Below are positions 1-11,679 of a stretch of DNA of 64,000 bases, piece after piece. The stretch is from Leptospiraceae bacterium. Lineage in GTDB: Bacteria; Spirochaetota; Leptospiria; Leptospirales; Leptospiraceae. Where the stretch lies: NCBI GenBank assembly GCA_016711485.1, contig JADJSX010000023.1, forward strand, positions 372,001 through 436,000. The letters run 5' to 3'. The stretch's first letter is position 1; each line of letters opens with the position of its first letter. The notes under the pieces are model-generated. The model searched no databases. It had not been told where the DNA came from and saw only the letters and a program-made list of their open reading frames with translations. A program made the translations under genes and the position numbers.

Positions 1-3000
1 GTTTATCCTTTTCAAATTGTACGGCTTGGCCGGCGATTGCAGCACTTCTCATGGGAGGGAGCAAAGGAGGCGGGGGTATTTTACCACCTATAGGAGGTGG
101 TGATTCAGCTGGGGTTGTTTCTACTTCTGCGTCTTGTATGCCAGCGCCAACTGCCGGTACTCCGCAAGTAGTTCAGGTAGATGCTGATGTAGCTAATGGC
201 ACATATAAAGCTGGAACTAATATGAAAATTAAATTGGTTTTCTCCGAAGAAATTGATGTCACTGGATTTCCAACGCTTACATTAAATAATAATAAGGTTA
301 TTAATTTTTCCGGAACTACCTCAGATACGAATGGTACGAATGACACAATGGAATTCGATTATACTGTTGGAGCGTTAGAAGATATAGCTCCTTTAGATTA
401 TAAGGCAACGACCTCTCTTGCTCTAAACGGTGGTACAATTAAAAGTGTTGCGGGATCTCTTAATGATGCGAAGATTACTCTAAATCCTGTTGGTATAACT
501 TGCGGTTCTTTAGTAAAAAACAAAACAATTAATATTGATACAAAGGATCCGTCGATTACCAATATCACCTCATCGTTATCCGATGCATCTACTTTTGGAC
601 CAAATTCAAATATCACTATTTCTGTTACTTTTGATGAAATTGTAAATGTTACAAATTTTCCAACACTTACTCTAAATACTGCACCAACAGTAGGAACTGC
701 AACTTATACTTCTGGAAGTGGAACCAATACCCTTGTTTTTACTTACACAGTGGGTCCAAGCAATTCTAATGAGTTTACGAATGATTTGAATGTAACATCA
801 GTTAACCTCTCTGGTGGGACTATTGTGGACGTTGCAACTAACGCAGCTATACTTACAACGCCAACCGGCGAAAACTTAGCTGATAATAAAAATATTAAAG
901 TAGATTCAAATGCAAGAATTGTTTCTTTTGATGCTGCAACAAGTTCTGCTAACGAATCGACAACAACAGTTACAATTCCTGTTTCTATTGATGTTCTTCC
1001 TCTTCCTTTGTCAAACGTAACTGTTCAATATCGGATTGACCCACTAAACACCTCGACAGCTAGTGTAGCTGATTATAGTTTTGCAATCGGAACTCTTACT
1101 TTCACTTCTGTTGGTCCATTGACGCAAAATATAACTTTTACCGTAAACAATGATTTAATAAATGAATTAGATGAAACCATTGTGCTTGAGCTTTTTAATG
1201 TAAGCACTAATGCTGCGACAGGAGGAATAACAGTTCATACTTATACAATTAACGACAACGACCCGGTACCAGATGTTACTCTATCTGCGAGCAATGCAGC
1301 TATTGCAGAGAACGGCGGAACTTCTACATTAACTGCAACTATTGCGAATCCAAGTTATGCGGACATCACGGTTAACTTGGGTTACACAGGAACAGCAACT
1401 GGATCAGGAACTGATTACTCGGGTGCAGCTACTATCACAATTAATGCAGGATCTCTCACGGGGACAACAACGATTACCTCCGTAAATGATAACTTTTACG
1501 AAGGAGCGAATGAAACGATTATCGTAGATATAACAAGTGTATCCGCCAACGCAACAGAAAGCGTTCCACAACAAGAAACAATTACAATTACAGATGGTCA
1601 AGTTCCTGCGGTTGTGACTTTAAGTAAGAGTGGAGCAACGCTTGGAGAAAATGGGGGAACGGCGACATTAACCGCTACATTAAACAATAGGACATTGACC
1701 GCAACGGATGTAACAATCGCTTATTCAGGAACTGCTGCTGGATCCGATTTTACTGGGGCTACTACTATCACGGTTCCAGCACTAAGTTTATCCGCAAGTA
1801 TTACTTTGACCGGCGTAAACGATGCAGTCTATGAAGGAAATGAAACGATTATCGCAGATATTACAGGTGTTACGAATGGAACAGAAAGTGCAACACAATC
1901 GCAGACTGTAACGATTACTGACGATGAAACAGTTCCGACAGTTACCTTAAGTGTAAACAACGCCTCTATGTCGGAAACAGGTGGCACATCGACAGTTACC
2001 GCTACTTTGAATTTTGCGACAACAGTAGATACGGTGGTTAATTTAGGTTATGCGGGAACAGCTACATCTGGAACGGATTACACTGGTGGGTCGGCTTCGA
2101 TTACGATTCCTGCGCTTTCTACTTCGAATACTGTTACTTTGACAGCGTCTGGCGATGTAATTTATGAAGGAAATGAAACAATCATCGTAAGCATAAGTTC
2201 CGTCACAGGTGGAAACGGTGCGACCGAAAGTGGAGTACAGTCTCAGACTGTAACGATTACGGATGATGAAGTAATACCAACTGTGACATTGAGCGCGGAT
2301 AACGCGAGTATAGCTGAGAATGCGGGAGTATCTACCTTAACCGCAACATTAAATAATGCTACAACAACGAATACAACAGTTACATTAACATATACGGGAA
2401 CAGGAACTGGTAGTGGAACTGACTACACTGCGAGTTCCACTACGATCACAATCAATGCCGGTTCTACAACTGGAACGGCAACTTTGACGAGTGTGAATGA
2501 TGCAATATTTGAGGGTGATGAAACAATCATTGCGAATATCACAGGCGTATCCGGTGGAAATGGAGCAACAGAAAGTGGGACACAAACTCAAACTGTAACA
2601 ATTACAGATGATGAAGTTGCGCCAGTAGTTACGCTCAGTGTAAACAATGCTATAATTTTAGAAAATGCCGGAACATCGGTAGTAACCGCTACACAAAATA
2701 TTACTTCTTCATTGAACACAACTGTTACGTTAGCGTATACGGGAACCGCAACATCAGGAACTGATTACACTGGATCAACAACGATAACGATTAACGCAGG
2801 AAGTTTAACCGGCACAACAACGATTACCTCGACAAACGATAACGTATATGAAGGTACAGATGAAACAATAATTGTTGATATAGCAAGTGTAACGAATGGG
2901 ACGGAAAGCGGATCACAACAACAAACAGTTACAATCACAGATGATGAAGTTCCGGCTGTAGTGACATTAAGTAGAAGTTCTGCAACGATAGCCGAGAATG

Positions 3001-6000
3001 GTGGTACAGCGACATTAACCGCAACTTTAAATAATAGAACATTGACCGCAACGGATGTGACAATTACTTATAGTGGAACAGCAACAACGACTTCTGACTA
3101 CACAGGCTCTACAACAATAACAGTTCCAGCTAATAGTTTATCAGCCAGTATTACTTTGACCGGCGTGGATGATGCAGTTTATGAAGGAAGTGAAACAATC
3201 ATTGCAGACATCACTGGTGTAACAAATGGTAGTGAGAATGGAGTGCAGTCTGAGACTGTTTCTATAACTGATGATGAAGTAGCTGGAGTTGTGACATTGA
3301 GTAGAAGTGCTGCAGCGATTGTAGAGAATGGTGGTATATCGACATTAACTGCTACTTTGAATAATGCGACGACAACTATTACAACAGTTACATTGACCTA
3401 TACCGGAACAGCTACATCGGGATCGGATTATACTGGTTCTACCACAATTACTATTCCTGCATTAAGTTTGACAGGGACTACAGATATTACAGGCGTGGAT
3501 GATACAATTTATGAAGGAGCGTCTAGTGAAACCATTATAGTAAATATCACTGGAGTAACAAACGCAACAGAAAGTGGAACTCAGACACAAACAGTTACAA
3601 TTACTGATGACGAGGTAGCCGGCCTAGTGACTTTGAGTGCGGATACAAATACGATTGCGGAGGCTGCAGGAGTATCAACATTAACCGTAACTTTGAATAA
3701 TGCTACAACAACTATTACAACTGTTACTCTCGGATATACCGGAACAGGAACCGGTAGTGGAACTGATTACACTGCAAGTTCGACGACAATCACAATACCT
3801 GCTGGTTCGACTACTGGAACAGCAACAATTACTGCTGTACAGGATACAATCTATGAAGGCGGCGAAACAGTGATTGTAAATATCACTGGAGTTACCAATG
3901 CAACGGAAAGTGGAACGCAAACCCAGACCGTGACCATTACCGATGATGAAGTGGCACCGATTGTGACATTGAGCGCAAATAATGCAACTATAGTCGAAAA
4001 TGCCGGAACATCAGTATTAACCGCAACACAAAATATTTTATCTACTGTGAACACAACAGTAACATTAGCGTACACGGGAACGGCGACTTCGGGAACTGAT
4101 TACACTGGTGCAACAACGATAACGATTAACGCGGGATCTCTTACCGGCACAACAACGATTACCTCGACAAACGATAACGTATATGAAGGTACAGATGAAA
4201 CGATAATAGTGGACATCGCCAGTATAACGAATGGAACAGAGGATGGAACGCAACAACAAACAGTTACAATCACAGATGATGAAGTTCCGGCTGTAGTGAC
4301 ATTAAGTAGAAGTGGAGCAACGATTGCCGAGAATGGTGGTACAGCGACATTAACCGCAACTTTAAATAATAGAACATTGACCGCAACGGATGTGACAATT
4401 ACTTATAGTGGAACAGCAACAACGACTTCTGACTACACAGGCTCTACAACAATAACAGTTCCAGCTAATAGTTTATCAGCCAGTATAACGATTACAGGTG
4501 TAGATGATGATGTATATGAGGGAGCTTCCGAGACAATTATCGCAGACATCACAGGTGTAACGAATGGAACAGAAGATGGAACGCAAACCCAGACAATTAC
4601 GATTACGGATAATGAAGTAGCGGGTGTAGTTACGTTAACCAGAAGTTCTGCAACGATAGCAGAGGATGGCGGCACCGCAACATTAACCGCAACTTTAAAT
4701 AATAAGACATTAACTACAACCGATGTAACGATAAGCTATAGTGGAACAGCAACGGCTACTTCTGATTACACTGGATCGACAACGATTTCAATACCAGCCG
4801 GCAGCTTATCTGCAGATATAACGATAACTGGTGTAAATGATGCGATATATGAAGGTGTTGCAAGTGAGACTATTATAGCAGAAATAACCGCAGTAACAAA
4901 TGCAACAGAAAGTGGAACCCAGACACAAACGATTTCAATTACCGATGATGAAGTAATTCCGACAGTAACATTGAGTGCTAATAATGCAAGTATAGCGGAG
5001 AATGGAGGAATATCCACATTAACCGCAACTTTAAATAATGCGACAACAGTGAATACGACAGTTACTCTGACCTATACGGGAACTGGAACAGGTGGCGGAA
5101 CTGATTATACCGCAAGTTCGACCACGATAACTATAAATGCGTTATCAACTACCGGAACAGCGACAGTAACTGGAGTAAATGATGCAATATTTGAAGGTGA
5201 TGAAACGATCATTGCAAGTATCACAGGAGTATCCGGTGGAAATGGAGCAACAGAAAGTGGAACCCAAACACAGACAGTAACGATTACAGATGATGAAGTT
5301 GCACCTACCGTTACACTTAGTGTAAACAATGCGACGATTGCAGAAAATGCGGGAGTTGCTACAGTAACTGCAACACTTAGTTCTGCGACGACTACAACTA
5401 CAACAGTTACCTTAGGATATACAGGAACTGGAACAGGTGGCGGAACCGATTACACTGCAAGTTCTACAACGATTACAATTAATGCTGGAGCTACTACTGG
5501 AACTGCAACCGTTACAGCAGTGAATGATTCGATAGATGAGGCTGATGAAACTGTGATTGTGGATATCACTGGAGTAACCAATGCTACGGAAAATGGAACT
5601 CAAACCTTGACTGTAACTATTACGGATGATGATACAGCTGGAGTGACGATTACTGAGTCAACTGGGACGACTAACGTTACGGAAGGTGGGGCTACTGACA
5701 CTTATACAGTAGTTTTAACTTCACAACCTACAGCAAGTGTTACAATTGCATTTACAACTGGAACACAAGTGAATGCGATTACTAGTTTGACATTTACAAC
5801 TGCAAATTGGAATACAGCTCAGACAGCCACGGTAACGGCTACCAATGATAGCATTGTAGAAGCATCTCCGCATACGCAAAGTATAACTCACGCGGCAACA
5901 AGTGGAGATACAAACTACAATGGAATTACGATAGGAAGTGTAACTGCAAATATAACGGATAACGACACTGCCGGCATAACGGTTACTCAATCGGGTGGAA

Positions 6001-9000
6001 CAACTTCTGTCACAGAAGGTGGGGCTACTGATAGTTATACGATAGTATTAACTTCTGAGCCAACAGCAAATGTGACCATTACTTTTGGAGCATTAACGCA
6101 AGCTAGTGTAAGTCCTGCGACAAGTATTACTTTCACCTCAGCGAACTGGAATTCAGCACAAACAATCACAGTTACTCCAACCGACGATGATGTATATGAG
6201 GGAGCGCATACTCAGAATATAACGCATACTGCAACCAGTGGGGACTCCAATTATAATGGAATCTCAGTGGATAGCGTCACTGCCAATATCACTGATAACG
6301 AAGCAATTCCAAGTTTCTCCATTGCTGATGTTTCTATCACAGAAGGCACAACAACACCGGCAACTGTCAATATGACTTTTACAGTTACTCTTTCGGGAAA
6401 AGTCCAAGCTCCGGTTTCGGTAGATTATGCGACCGCAGATAATACTGCCATTGCAGGAACCGACTACACAGCAATAACCGCTACAGGTTTGAGTTTTGCT
6501 TCCCAAGAATTGAGTAAAACTTTTACAGTAACAGTAGCTTCGGATACCCTAGACGAAGTGGATGAAACCTTCTTAGTAAATTTAACAAACCCAACTTCTC
6601 CAATTACTATTTCAGATAACCAAGCAACAGGTACAATTACAGACGATGATAATCCGCCTACTGTATATTTTGCGGCTGCGACAAGTAACTCGACAGATGA
6701 GTCTTCTTCTGTAAGAACTGTAGGAGTTACACTTTCTGCTGCTTCCGGACAAGAAGTTACAGTGATAGTATCAGATATAACTGGAAATGGGGTAGGCTTA
6801 GCAACTTCCGATACCGACTATACAGCGATCGGATCTCCTTTGACAGTTACCTTTGCTGCTGGTGTTACTTCGCAAAATGTCGATATACCTGTGATTCAAG
6901 ATTTAGATTTTGAAGGAAATGAAACGATTCAGTTGACATTATCCTCACCAACCAATGCAACACTAGGTGGAATAACTGGTCATACCTTTACCATAATCGA
7001 GGATGACGCAGGAATTCTTTCTGCTGAAACTATGGATGCGGATAATAACGGTAAGATTGATCATTATAAGATTACATTCTCGGAAGCAGTTACTGATTCT
7101 ACGTTTCCTGGTTACGCAGCTAATTCAATAGGATCTTCTCAATCAAATTGGAGAGTAGGTGGTACATCTATTGGAGTAGTATTATCTCACGGCAATGCAG
7201 AGCCAGTGCTTGGGGATATTGCTGATGATTCGGTTATCTATTTAAAATTCGATGAATCAGGAGTCTATGATACAGATTCAAAACCAGAAGTAACGACTAA
7301 CGGTAATCCTGCTTTATTAACTACATCTTCCAAGACGATAGGTAACATCTATACAGCAACTGTTACAGAGGCAGATAGGGCGAAACCTGTGGTTGTGAGT
7401 AATTCAGGAACGACTGCCAGTGGCAATTTAACTATTTCTTTCTCCGAGCCTGTTTGGGGAGCGATCAACATGCCAGCCTGTGGATCTGGTGGTGAGTTAA
7501 CTGCGGCTACTATTACTTATTCGAATGTTAGTGGGAATGGTGCTTCTTCTTTAACTGGAATGGGGGCTGATTCTTGCGGAACAGATTCTACGGCAATTTA
7601 TGTAGCAAATACATCTTTTATTAGCGGTGATAATGGATCTGATACAGTAGCGGGTAATAACAATTTATACGATGCAGCAAATAATAGTGGAAACACAAGG
7701 TATATGCCAATTTCAGTAACCGATCCAATTATTACGAGTATTGAACAATATGACACAAATAAAAATGGGAAGATTGATCAGTTGCGCATAACGTTCTCTA
7801 TTACAATGAGTGATTCAACTATAACTGATTTAGATGCACCTAGATTCTTTGTTGGTGGGATTGCATCTGTTCAAGTAGATACTGTGACTGGTGGGTCAGG
7901 TGTAGTTGTTTCGCCTAATACAGATCCGGGTACTTCCAATGATAGTATTGTAACAATTTTTACAGATGATACTACTGTTAGCGGAACGGATTTAAAAGCG
8001 GTGAGTTTTACTTCTAACGCGGGTCGTTGGGTTGGGGGTAATGGTGTTAATCTTCAGTCGATTGCTAGTTTAAGTTCGGTTACTGTCGATAAGGCACCAC
8101 CTGTTATCCTTACTGCCGTTGCGTCGGATAATACCAATTTAGTTACAGGGGTTGATAGCGATGATACATTAATCTTGACCTTCTCAGAGGCTACGAATAA
8201 ACCGACCATTAATACAGCCAATATCGCAACTATATTCAGTTTGAATAATGGACATACATGGGGAACGATTACGTCTGCTACTTGGAATGCGACAGGCGAT
8301 ATGCTTACACTTGTTTTTGCTGGTTCGGGTAGTAGTGTAGCAGTTGGGGATACGATTACAATTTTGGGAACAGTTGCAGATACAGCTGCAAGTTCTAACA
8401 TATCAGTAAATATTCCTGCTTTAAACCCAATCGCTGGTACTTTTTACTCGATGGACACCTCAACGCCTACGCTAGTGTCAGCTACTTCTATTAATGCGAC
8501 GACTGTTCGAGTGACATATTCGAAAGCAATGAATATTGGTCAGGCTACTACTGCTGGTAATTATATAATTGCAGCTTCACCTGGAACAGGAACTTGCACG
8601 GATAATTCCAATTTTTCTAGTACTAGTGTTCTTTCAATTTCAGCAGTTACTCAGGTTGATACAAAAACTTTCGACTTAACAACCGCGAGCCAATCTGCTG
8701 TTACCTACACTGTTATAGCAAATAAAACAGGGGTAAATGACTTTCAGCCGATTAATTTAAGTTGTCCGAATAATGCTGATTTTACTGGGAATGAAAATAT
8801 TAAAGCATCCGCAGCGGTTTGTGCCAATACGACAGATATAGTATTTACCTTTTCGAAGCCAGTGAAAACAGGAATCAATGCAGCGAATTCAGCAGAGTGT
8901 AATAGTGCTGTTGAATGTGCTAAACGTTATTACATTACACCCGCAACACTTGGAACAATTACCTCTGTAAAAGTTTTGGATGGAATTATCTGTGCGGGTG

Positions 9001-11117
9001 CGCCTGCCAATACGAGCAAAGTTTGTATTAGCCATACAGTTGCACAAGGTGGAGGAAACTATACAGTAATCGCTGCGAATAATACAGACGGAGATGGATT
9101 TGACAATACATCTTGGGGAGCAATTCAAAACTCTACTGCTCCAATAGCAAACATGCAATCTAGTCCAAAAGATCGTGTGAGTTTTACAGGATGTGGATCG
9201 GGTATTCATAATTTTGCGGATGGACCTATTAGTACTGATCCATTCGGGGATAATGCATACTTTGGTTATGTAATGAGCTACTTTAATAAAATCTATGTAG
9301 GACCGAACACGAAAGGAAATGCGGCTAGTAGGTTTAATCCGGACGGTTCAAGTCCAGAGACAATGTCTTTTGAATTTACGAAAGATACGAGTACCTCAAA
9401 TAGTTCTGGCACATCTTCCAATGGAGCTGCAACTCGCGATGGTTCAATTGCAGTGCCACCTTATGTTACCATTGGGCATACAGGATGTACGAGTTCATCG
9501 GCAAATATTGCTAGTGGTTGTGGACCTAATAACGAGGACGGTAGAGGTTTGTTTGCTTCAGGGTTGATTGGGACGACTGAATATTTATTTATCACAGGTG
9601 CTAGATCGGGTGGGTATGGTAATTATTTATATTTTACCTCTGATACTGATACTGTTCTTAATTTTAAATACCTTGATGCAAGGGATGTATTCAATGGGGA
9701 CGGTGGAGTTCAAATGAATAAGGGGACTGAATCTATCATAGTATTTAATAGCAAAGTATATTGGATGGCACCAGGAGATGGATCCTATCGACCTTACTTG
9801 GCTAAGTTAAATAATTTAAACCAAGATCAACTAGGTGGAACAGATGGAACCTATATGCAGATGAAAAGAATGTCTGGTTTCGGTTTTGATGCTGCTTCGA
9901 ATAATAAGGCTGACAAAGTTGGTGGTACTTTGTTTGGTTTTGGTGATAGAATGTATTTGGCGAATTCGGGTTCTAATTCCACGGATAATGCTAGTACTTG
10001 TGACGCCAATTCACCATATACCGCAGGGACTACTTTTGCAATGACTGGATCAATTACCACAAGCGGTACGACTACCGTAAAAAGAACGATTACTCTTGGA
10101 TCAAGTGCAGGACTTACTACAGGAATGAGTGTATTTGGAAATGGAATTCCATCTGGTGCGACAATTTCAAGTATCCCCAATTCTACGTCCGTTGTGATGT
10201 CGGCTAACGCTTTACTGACAGGGACACAGTTAATTAATTTTGTAAACGCTTCAACGAATCCATGTATGCAGACAGGTGGTATTATCCGCTCCATCAATAA
10301 TAACCCTGCTGCTTGTAGCGCGGCAAATACTTGTGCGGATTGGGTTGATATAACTCCAACCGCTACAAAATTCAGACAGTATTTTAGCATTGTGCTCTTG
10401 AAATTGGCTGATTTAATTCCTGCTGAAAGACCTATTCCGGGCTTCGAGTCATTTAACTCGAAGTTGTATATGATCCGAAATGCATGTACAACACGAGTTC
10501 AAAAAATTGGGGCTTCAAATGATATAGTTTGTCCTTCTGGAAATGAAATTCCGCAACTTTGGAAATGTTCTCCCGGCGGAGATGGATTCTGTGATGCGGG
10601 TGAATGGTCGTTAGTTGCTGAAAATGGGACCACTGGTAAAACCAATATGGGTGTTTCTACTAATAAAGAACTGTCCATTATTGTCAAAAATGGATCTAAA
10701 TTATACATTGGATATGACAATCCAACTACAGGTGTTCAAATATGGCGCACAAAGGATGGAGTAAGCGATCCAACTAGTGAGTCAGACTTTGAACAGATTG
10801 GAGCAAATGGACTAGGGGATGCTTCGAATAATTTGGAGCTTTATTCTGCTGTGTCTCTGCACCAAGATGGATCATATTATGTATATATTACAACAGGAAG
10901 ACCAGGGTCTACTCCTGTTCAGCCGCTTCGCGTGTATAGACAAGTTAACCTAGGACCACTTGCATTTGCCACTCCAGAGTCTATGAGTGAACTACTTGCT
11001 TATATTAATAATGTGGATGATCGCCATTATGCGAAAGGTTTAGTTGGATTGATTTTACTGATCGGTATGTATTTTACATTTAGAAAATTTACAAGGAATG
11101 AAAACAATGAAGTCTAA
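1..11117 (+). CDS. Giant Calx-beta repeat surface lipoprotein (5' partial)
   Basis: This is a very large repeat protein, probably exported and surface- or envelope-anchored, perhaps an adhesin or Ca2+-binding stalk; that role is inferred from architecture only. The frame is open from base 3, so the gene starts left of the window. Comparison with the second copy (ATG at 11680) puts the missing start about 49 bases upstream. Codons 3-20 read LSFSNC, a plausible spirochaetal lipobox. Domain order: glycine-rich linker, bacterial Ig-like domains (to about base 900), about 18 Calx-beta repeats of ~110 residues (about 901-7010, typical phrases AENGGTSTLTAT and TQTVTITDDE), further Ig-like modules with a Ca-loop-like DADNNGKID (about 7036), a C-terminal propeller-like region, and a membrane helix near 11031-11090 followed by basic residues. 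Its last 20 bases overlap the next gene. An internal ATG at 51 is unlikely to be the start. Confidence 0.85.
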   Translation, partial: LSFSNCTAWPAIAALLMGGSKGGGGILPPIGGGDSAGVVSTSASCMPAPTAGTPQVVQVDADVANGTYKAGTNMKIKLVFSEEIDVTGFPTLTLNNNKVINFSGTTSDTNGTNDTMEFDYTVGALEDIAPLDYKATTSLALNGGTIKSVAGSLNDAKITLNPVGITCGSLVKNKTINIDTKDPSITNITSSLSDASTFGPNSNITISVTFDEIVNVTNFPTLTLNTAPTVGTATYTSGSGTNTLVFTYTVGPSNSNEFTNDLNVTSVNLSGGTIVDVATNAAILTTPTGENLADNKNIKVDSNARIVSFDAATSSANESTTTVTIPVSIDVLPLPLSNVTVQYRIDPLNTSTASVADYSFAIGTLTFTSVGPLTQNITFTVNNDLINELDETIVLELFNVSTNAATGGITVHTYTINDNDPVPDVTLSASNAAIAENGGTSTLTATIANPSYADITVNLGYTGTATGSGTDYSGAATITINAGSLTGTTTITSVNDNFYEGANETIIVDITSVSANATESVPQQETITITDGQVPAVVTLSKSGATLGENGGTATLTATLNNRTLTATDVTIAYSGTAAGSDFTGATTITVPALSLSASITLTGVNDAVYEGNETIIADITGVTNGTESATQSQTVTITDDETVPTVTLSVNNASMSETGGTSTVTATLNFATTVDTVVNLGYAGTATSGTDYTGGSASITIPALSTSNTVTLTASGDVIYEGNETIIVSISSVTGGNGATESGVQSQTVTITDDEVIPTVTLSADNASIAENAGVSTLTATLNNATTTNTTVTLTYTGTGTGSGTDYTASSTTITINAGSTTGTATLTSVNDAIFEGDETIIANITGVSGGNGATESGTQTQTVTITDDEVAPVVTLSVNNAIILENAGTSVVTATQNITSSLNTTVTLAYTGTATSGTDYTGSTTITINAGSLTGTTTITSTNDNVYEGTDETIIVDIASVTNGTESGSQQQTVTITDDEVPAVVTLSRSSATIAENGGTATLTATLNNRTLTATDVTITYSGTATTTSDYTGSTTITVPANSLSASITLTGVDDAVYEGSETIIADITGVTNGSENGVQSETVSITDDEVAGVVTLSRSAAAIVENGGISTLTATLNNATTTITTVTLTYTGTATSGSDYTGSTTITIPALSLTGTTDITGVDDTIYEGASSETIIVNITGVTNATESGTQTQTVTITDDEVAGLVTLSADTNTIAEAAGVSTLTVTLNNATTTITTVTLGYTGTGTGSGTDYTASSTTITIPAGSTTGTATITAVQDTIYEGGETVIVNITGVTNATESGTQTQTVTITDDEVAPIVTLSANNATIVENAGTSVLTATQNILSTVNTTVTLAYTGTATSGTDYTGATTITINAGSLTGTTTITSTNDNVYEGTDETIIVDIASITNGTEDGTQQQTVTITDDEVPAVVTLSRSGATIAENGGTATLTATLNNRTLTATDVTITYSGTATTTSDYTGSTTITVPANSLSASITITGVDDDVYEGASETIIADITGVTNGTEDGTQTQTITITDNEVAGVVTLTRSSATIAEDGGTATLTATLNNKTLTTTDVTISYSGTATATSDYTGSTTISIPAGSLSADITITGVNDAIYEGVASETIIAEITAVTNATESGTQTQTISITDDEVIPTVTLSANNASIAENGGISTLTATLNNATTVNTTVTLTYTGTGTGGGTDYTASSTTITINALSTTGTATVTGVNDAIFEGDETIIASITGVSGGNGATESGTQTQTVTITDDEVAPTVTLSVNNATIAENAGVATVTATLSSATTTTTTVTLGYTGTGTGGGTDYTASSTTITINAGATTGTATVTAVNDSIDEADETVIVDITGVTNATENGTQTLTVTITDDDTAGVTITESTGTTNVTEGGATDTYTVVLTSQPTASVTIAFTTGTQVNAITSLTFTTANWNTAQTATVTATNDSIVEASPHTQSITHAATSGDTNYNGITIGSVTANITDNDTAGITVTQSGGTTSVTEGGATDSYTIVLTSEPTANVTITFGALTQASVSPATSITFTSANWNSAQTITVTPTDDDVYEGAHTQNITHTATSGDSNYNGISVDSVTANITDNEAIPSFSIADVSITEGTTTPATVNMTFTVTLSGKVQAPVSVDYATADNTAIAGTDYTAITATGLSFASQELSKTFTVTVASDTLDEVDETFLVNLTNPTSPITISDNQATGTITDDDNPPTVYFAAATSNSTDESSSVRTVGVTLSAASGQEVTVIVSDITGNGVGLATSDTDYTAIGSPLTVTFAAGVTSQNVDIPVIQDLDFEGNETIQLTLSSPTNATLGGITGHTFTIIEDDAGILSAETMDADNNGKIDHYKITFSEAVTDSTFPGYAANSIGSSQSNWRVGGTSIGVVLSHGNAEPVLGDIADDSVIYLKFDESGVYDTDSKPEVTTNGNPALLTTSSKTIGNIYTATVTEADRAKPVVVSNSGTTASGNLTISFSEPVWGAINMPACGSGGELTAATITYSNVSGNGASSLTGMGADSCGTDSTAIYVANTSFISGDNGSDTVAGNNNLYDAANNSGNTRYMPISVTDPIITSIEQYDTNKNGKIDQLRITFSITMSDSTITDLDAPRFFVGGIASVQVDTVTGGSGVVVSPNTDPGTSNDSIVTIFTDDTTVSGTDLKAVSFTSNAGRWVGGNGVNLQSIASLSSVTVDKAPPVILTAVASDNTNLVTGVDSDDTLILTFSEATNKPTINTANIATIFSLNNGHTWGTITSATWNATGDMLTLVFAGSGSSVAVGDTITILGTVADTAASSNISVNIPALNPIAGTFYSMDTSTPTLVSATSINATTVRVTYSKAMNIGQATTAGNYIIAASPGTGTCTDNSNFSSTSVLSISAVTQVDTKTFDLTTASQSAVTYTVIANKTGVNDFQPINLSCPNNADFTGNENIKASAAVCANTTDIVFTFSKPVKTGINAANSAECNSAVECAKRYYITPATLGTITSVKVLDGIICAGAPANTSKVCISHTVAQGGGNYTVIAANNTDGDGFDNTSWGAIQNSTAPIANMQSSPKDRVSFTGCGSGIHNFADGPISTDPFGDNAYFGYVMSYFNKIYVGPNTKGNAASRFNPDGSSPETMSFEFTKDTSTSNSSGTSSNGAATRDGSIAVPPYVTIGHTGCTSSSANIASGCGPNNEDGRGLFASGLIGTTEYLFITGARSGGYGNYLYFTSDTDTVLNFKYLDARDVFNGDGGVQMNKGTESIIVFNSKVYWMAPGDGSYRPYLAKLNNLNQDQLGGTDGTYMQMKRMSGFGFDAASNNKADKVGGTLFGFGDRMYLANSGSNSTDNASTCDANSPYTAGTTFAMTGSITTSGTTTVKRTITLGSSAGLTTGMSVFGNGIPSGATISSIPNSTSVVMSANALLTGTQLINFVNASTNPCMQTGGIIRSINNNPAACSAANTCADWVDITPTATKFRQYFSIVLLKLADLIPAERPIPGFESFNSKLYMIRNACTTRVQKIGASNDIVCPSGNEIPQLWKCSPGGDGFCDAGEWSLVAENGTTGKTNMGVSTNKELSIIVKNGSKLYIGYDNPTTGVQIWRTKDGVSDPTSESDFEQIGANGLGDASNNLELYSAVSLHQDGSYYVYITTGRPGSTPVQPLRVYRQVNLGPLAFATPESMSELLAYINNVDDRHYAKGLVGLILLIGMYFTFRKFTRNENNEV

Positions 11118-11592
11118 AAATAGTGTTAGAGTATCTAAGTTACTTATGATTGCTTGGATAATTCTCGTTAGTTTCTATAGTTGTTCTGGAGAGGGTGAGA
11201 ATACTGAAGATGGAAGTAGACCGCCAAGCTCTGAACCAAGTCGTGCCATTTCTCCCAAGAAGGAATACACAGAGGAAAATCCTGCCGAGTGGGAAGAAGT
11301 GGCGAATGATCATTTGCCAGAAATTACGTATGATGAGAAAGAATCCAAGGGCAATATCAAAGTCAAAGTTTTAGGTAGAAAGTTTTCTGAACGTCACTAT
11401 ATTGAAGTAATCGGGATTATGGACGAAAGGGGGGCAGATATAGATACAAAGTATTTACAACGAAGTGATAAACCAATTGCGATTCTATCTCTGAGTAAAA
11501 AAGATTATGATCCCGACAAAGTCAAAGTTTTTTCGAAGTGCAATTTGCATGATTTGTGGACAAGACCTTTGGTAGTTCCTAAAAAAAATTAA
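11098..11592 (+). CDS. Lipoprotein with a superoxide reductase (desulfoferrodoxin)-like domain
   Basis: A 164-residue predicted lipoprotein; the N-terminal hydrophobic segment ends in SFYSC. After a Ser/Pro/Glu-rich linker, residues about 90-160 resemble the iron-binding domain of desulfoferrodoxin/superoxide reductase: NDHLPEI (compare EKHVP), ERHYIEVI (compare EHYIEWI), and a C-terminal CNLHDLW (compare CNxHGLW). Known superoxide reductases bind Fe with four His and one Cys. Here three His and the Cys have equivalents, but the His of the usual HPM motif is replaced (GRKFSERH). Activity is therefore uncertain, and the domain could have become structural. The ATG lies 20 bases inside the end of the giant gene, which suggests translational coupling and a shared envelope location. 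The family call is by eye and moderate in strength. Confidence 0.65.
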   Translation: MKTMKSKNSVRVSKLLMIAWIILVSFYSCSGEGENTEDGSRPPSSEPSRAISPKKEYTEENPAEWEEVANDHLPEITYDEKESKGNIKVKVLGRKFSERHYIEVIGIMDERGADIDTKYLQRSDKPIAILSLSKKDYDPDKVKVFSKCNLHDLWTRPLVVPKKN

Positions 11593-11679
11593 TCCCAAAA
11601 AAGTTCTAATCTTAATTCAAATAGTATCAGTTAGAAAGTAATAATTTTTGTAGTCAATTTATTTCGGAGAAGTAATCCC

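Noticed and set aside
9851..10390. Long minus-strand open frame (179 codons) within the first giant gene
   Set aside because: Shadow of the repeat-biased codon use on the coding strand. It has no ribosome site or family resemblance; the same applies to the other antisense frames within the giant genes.
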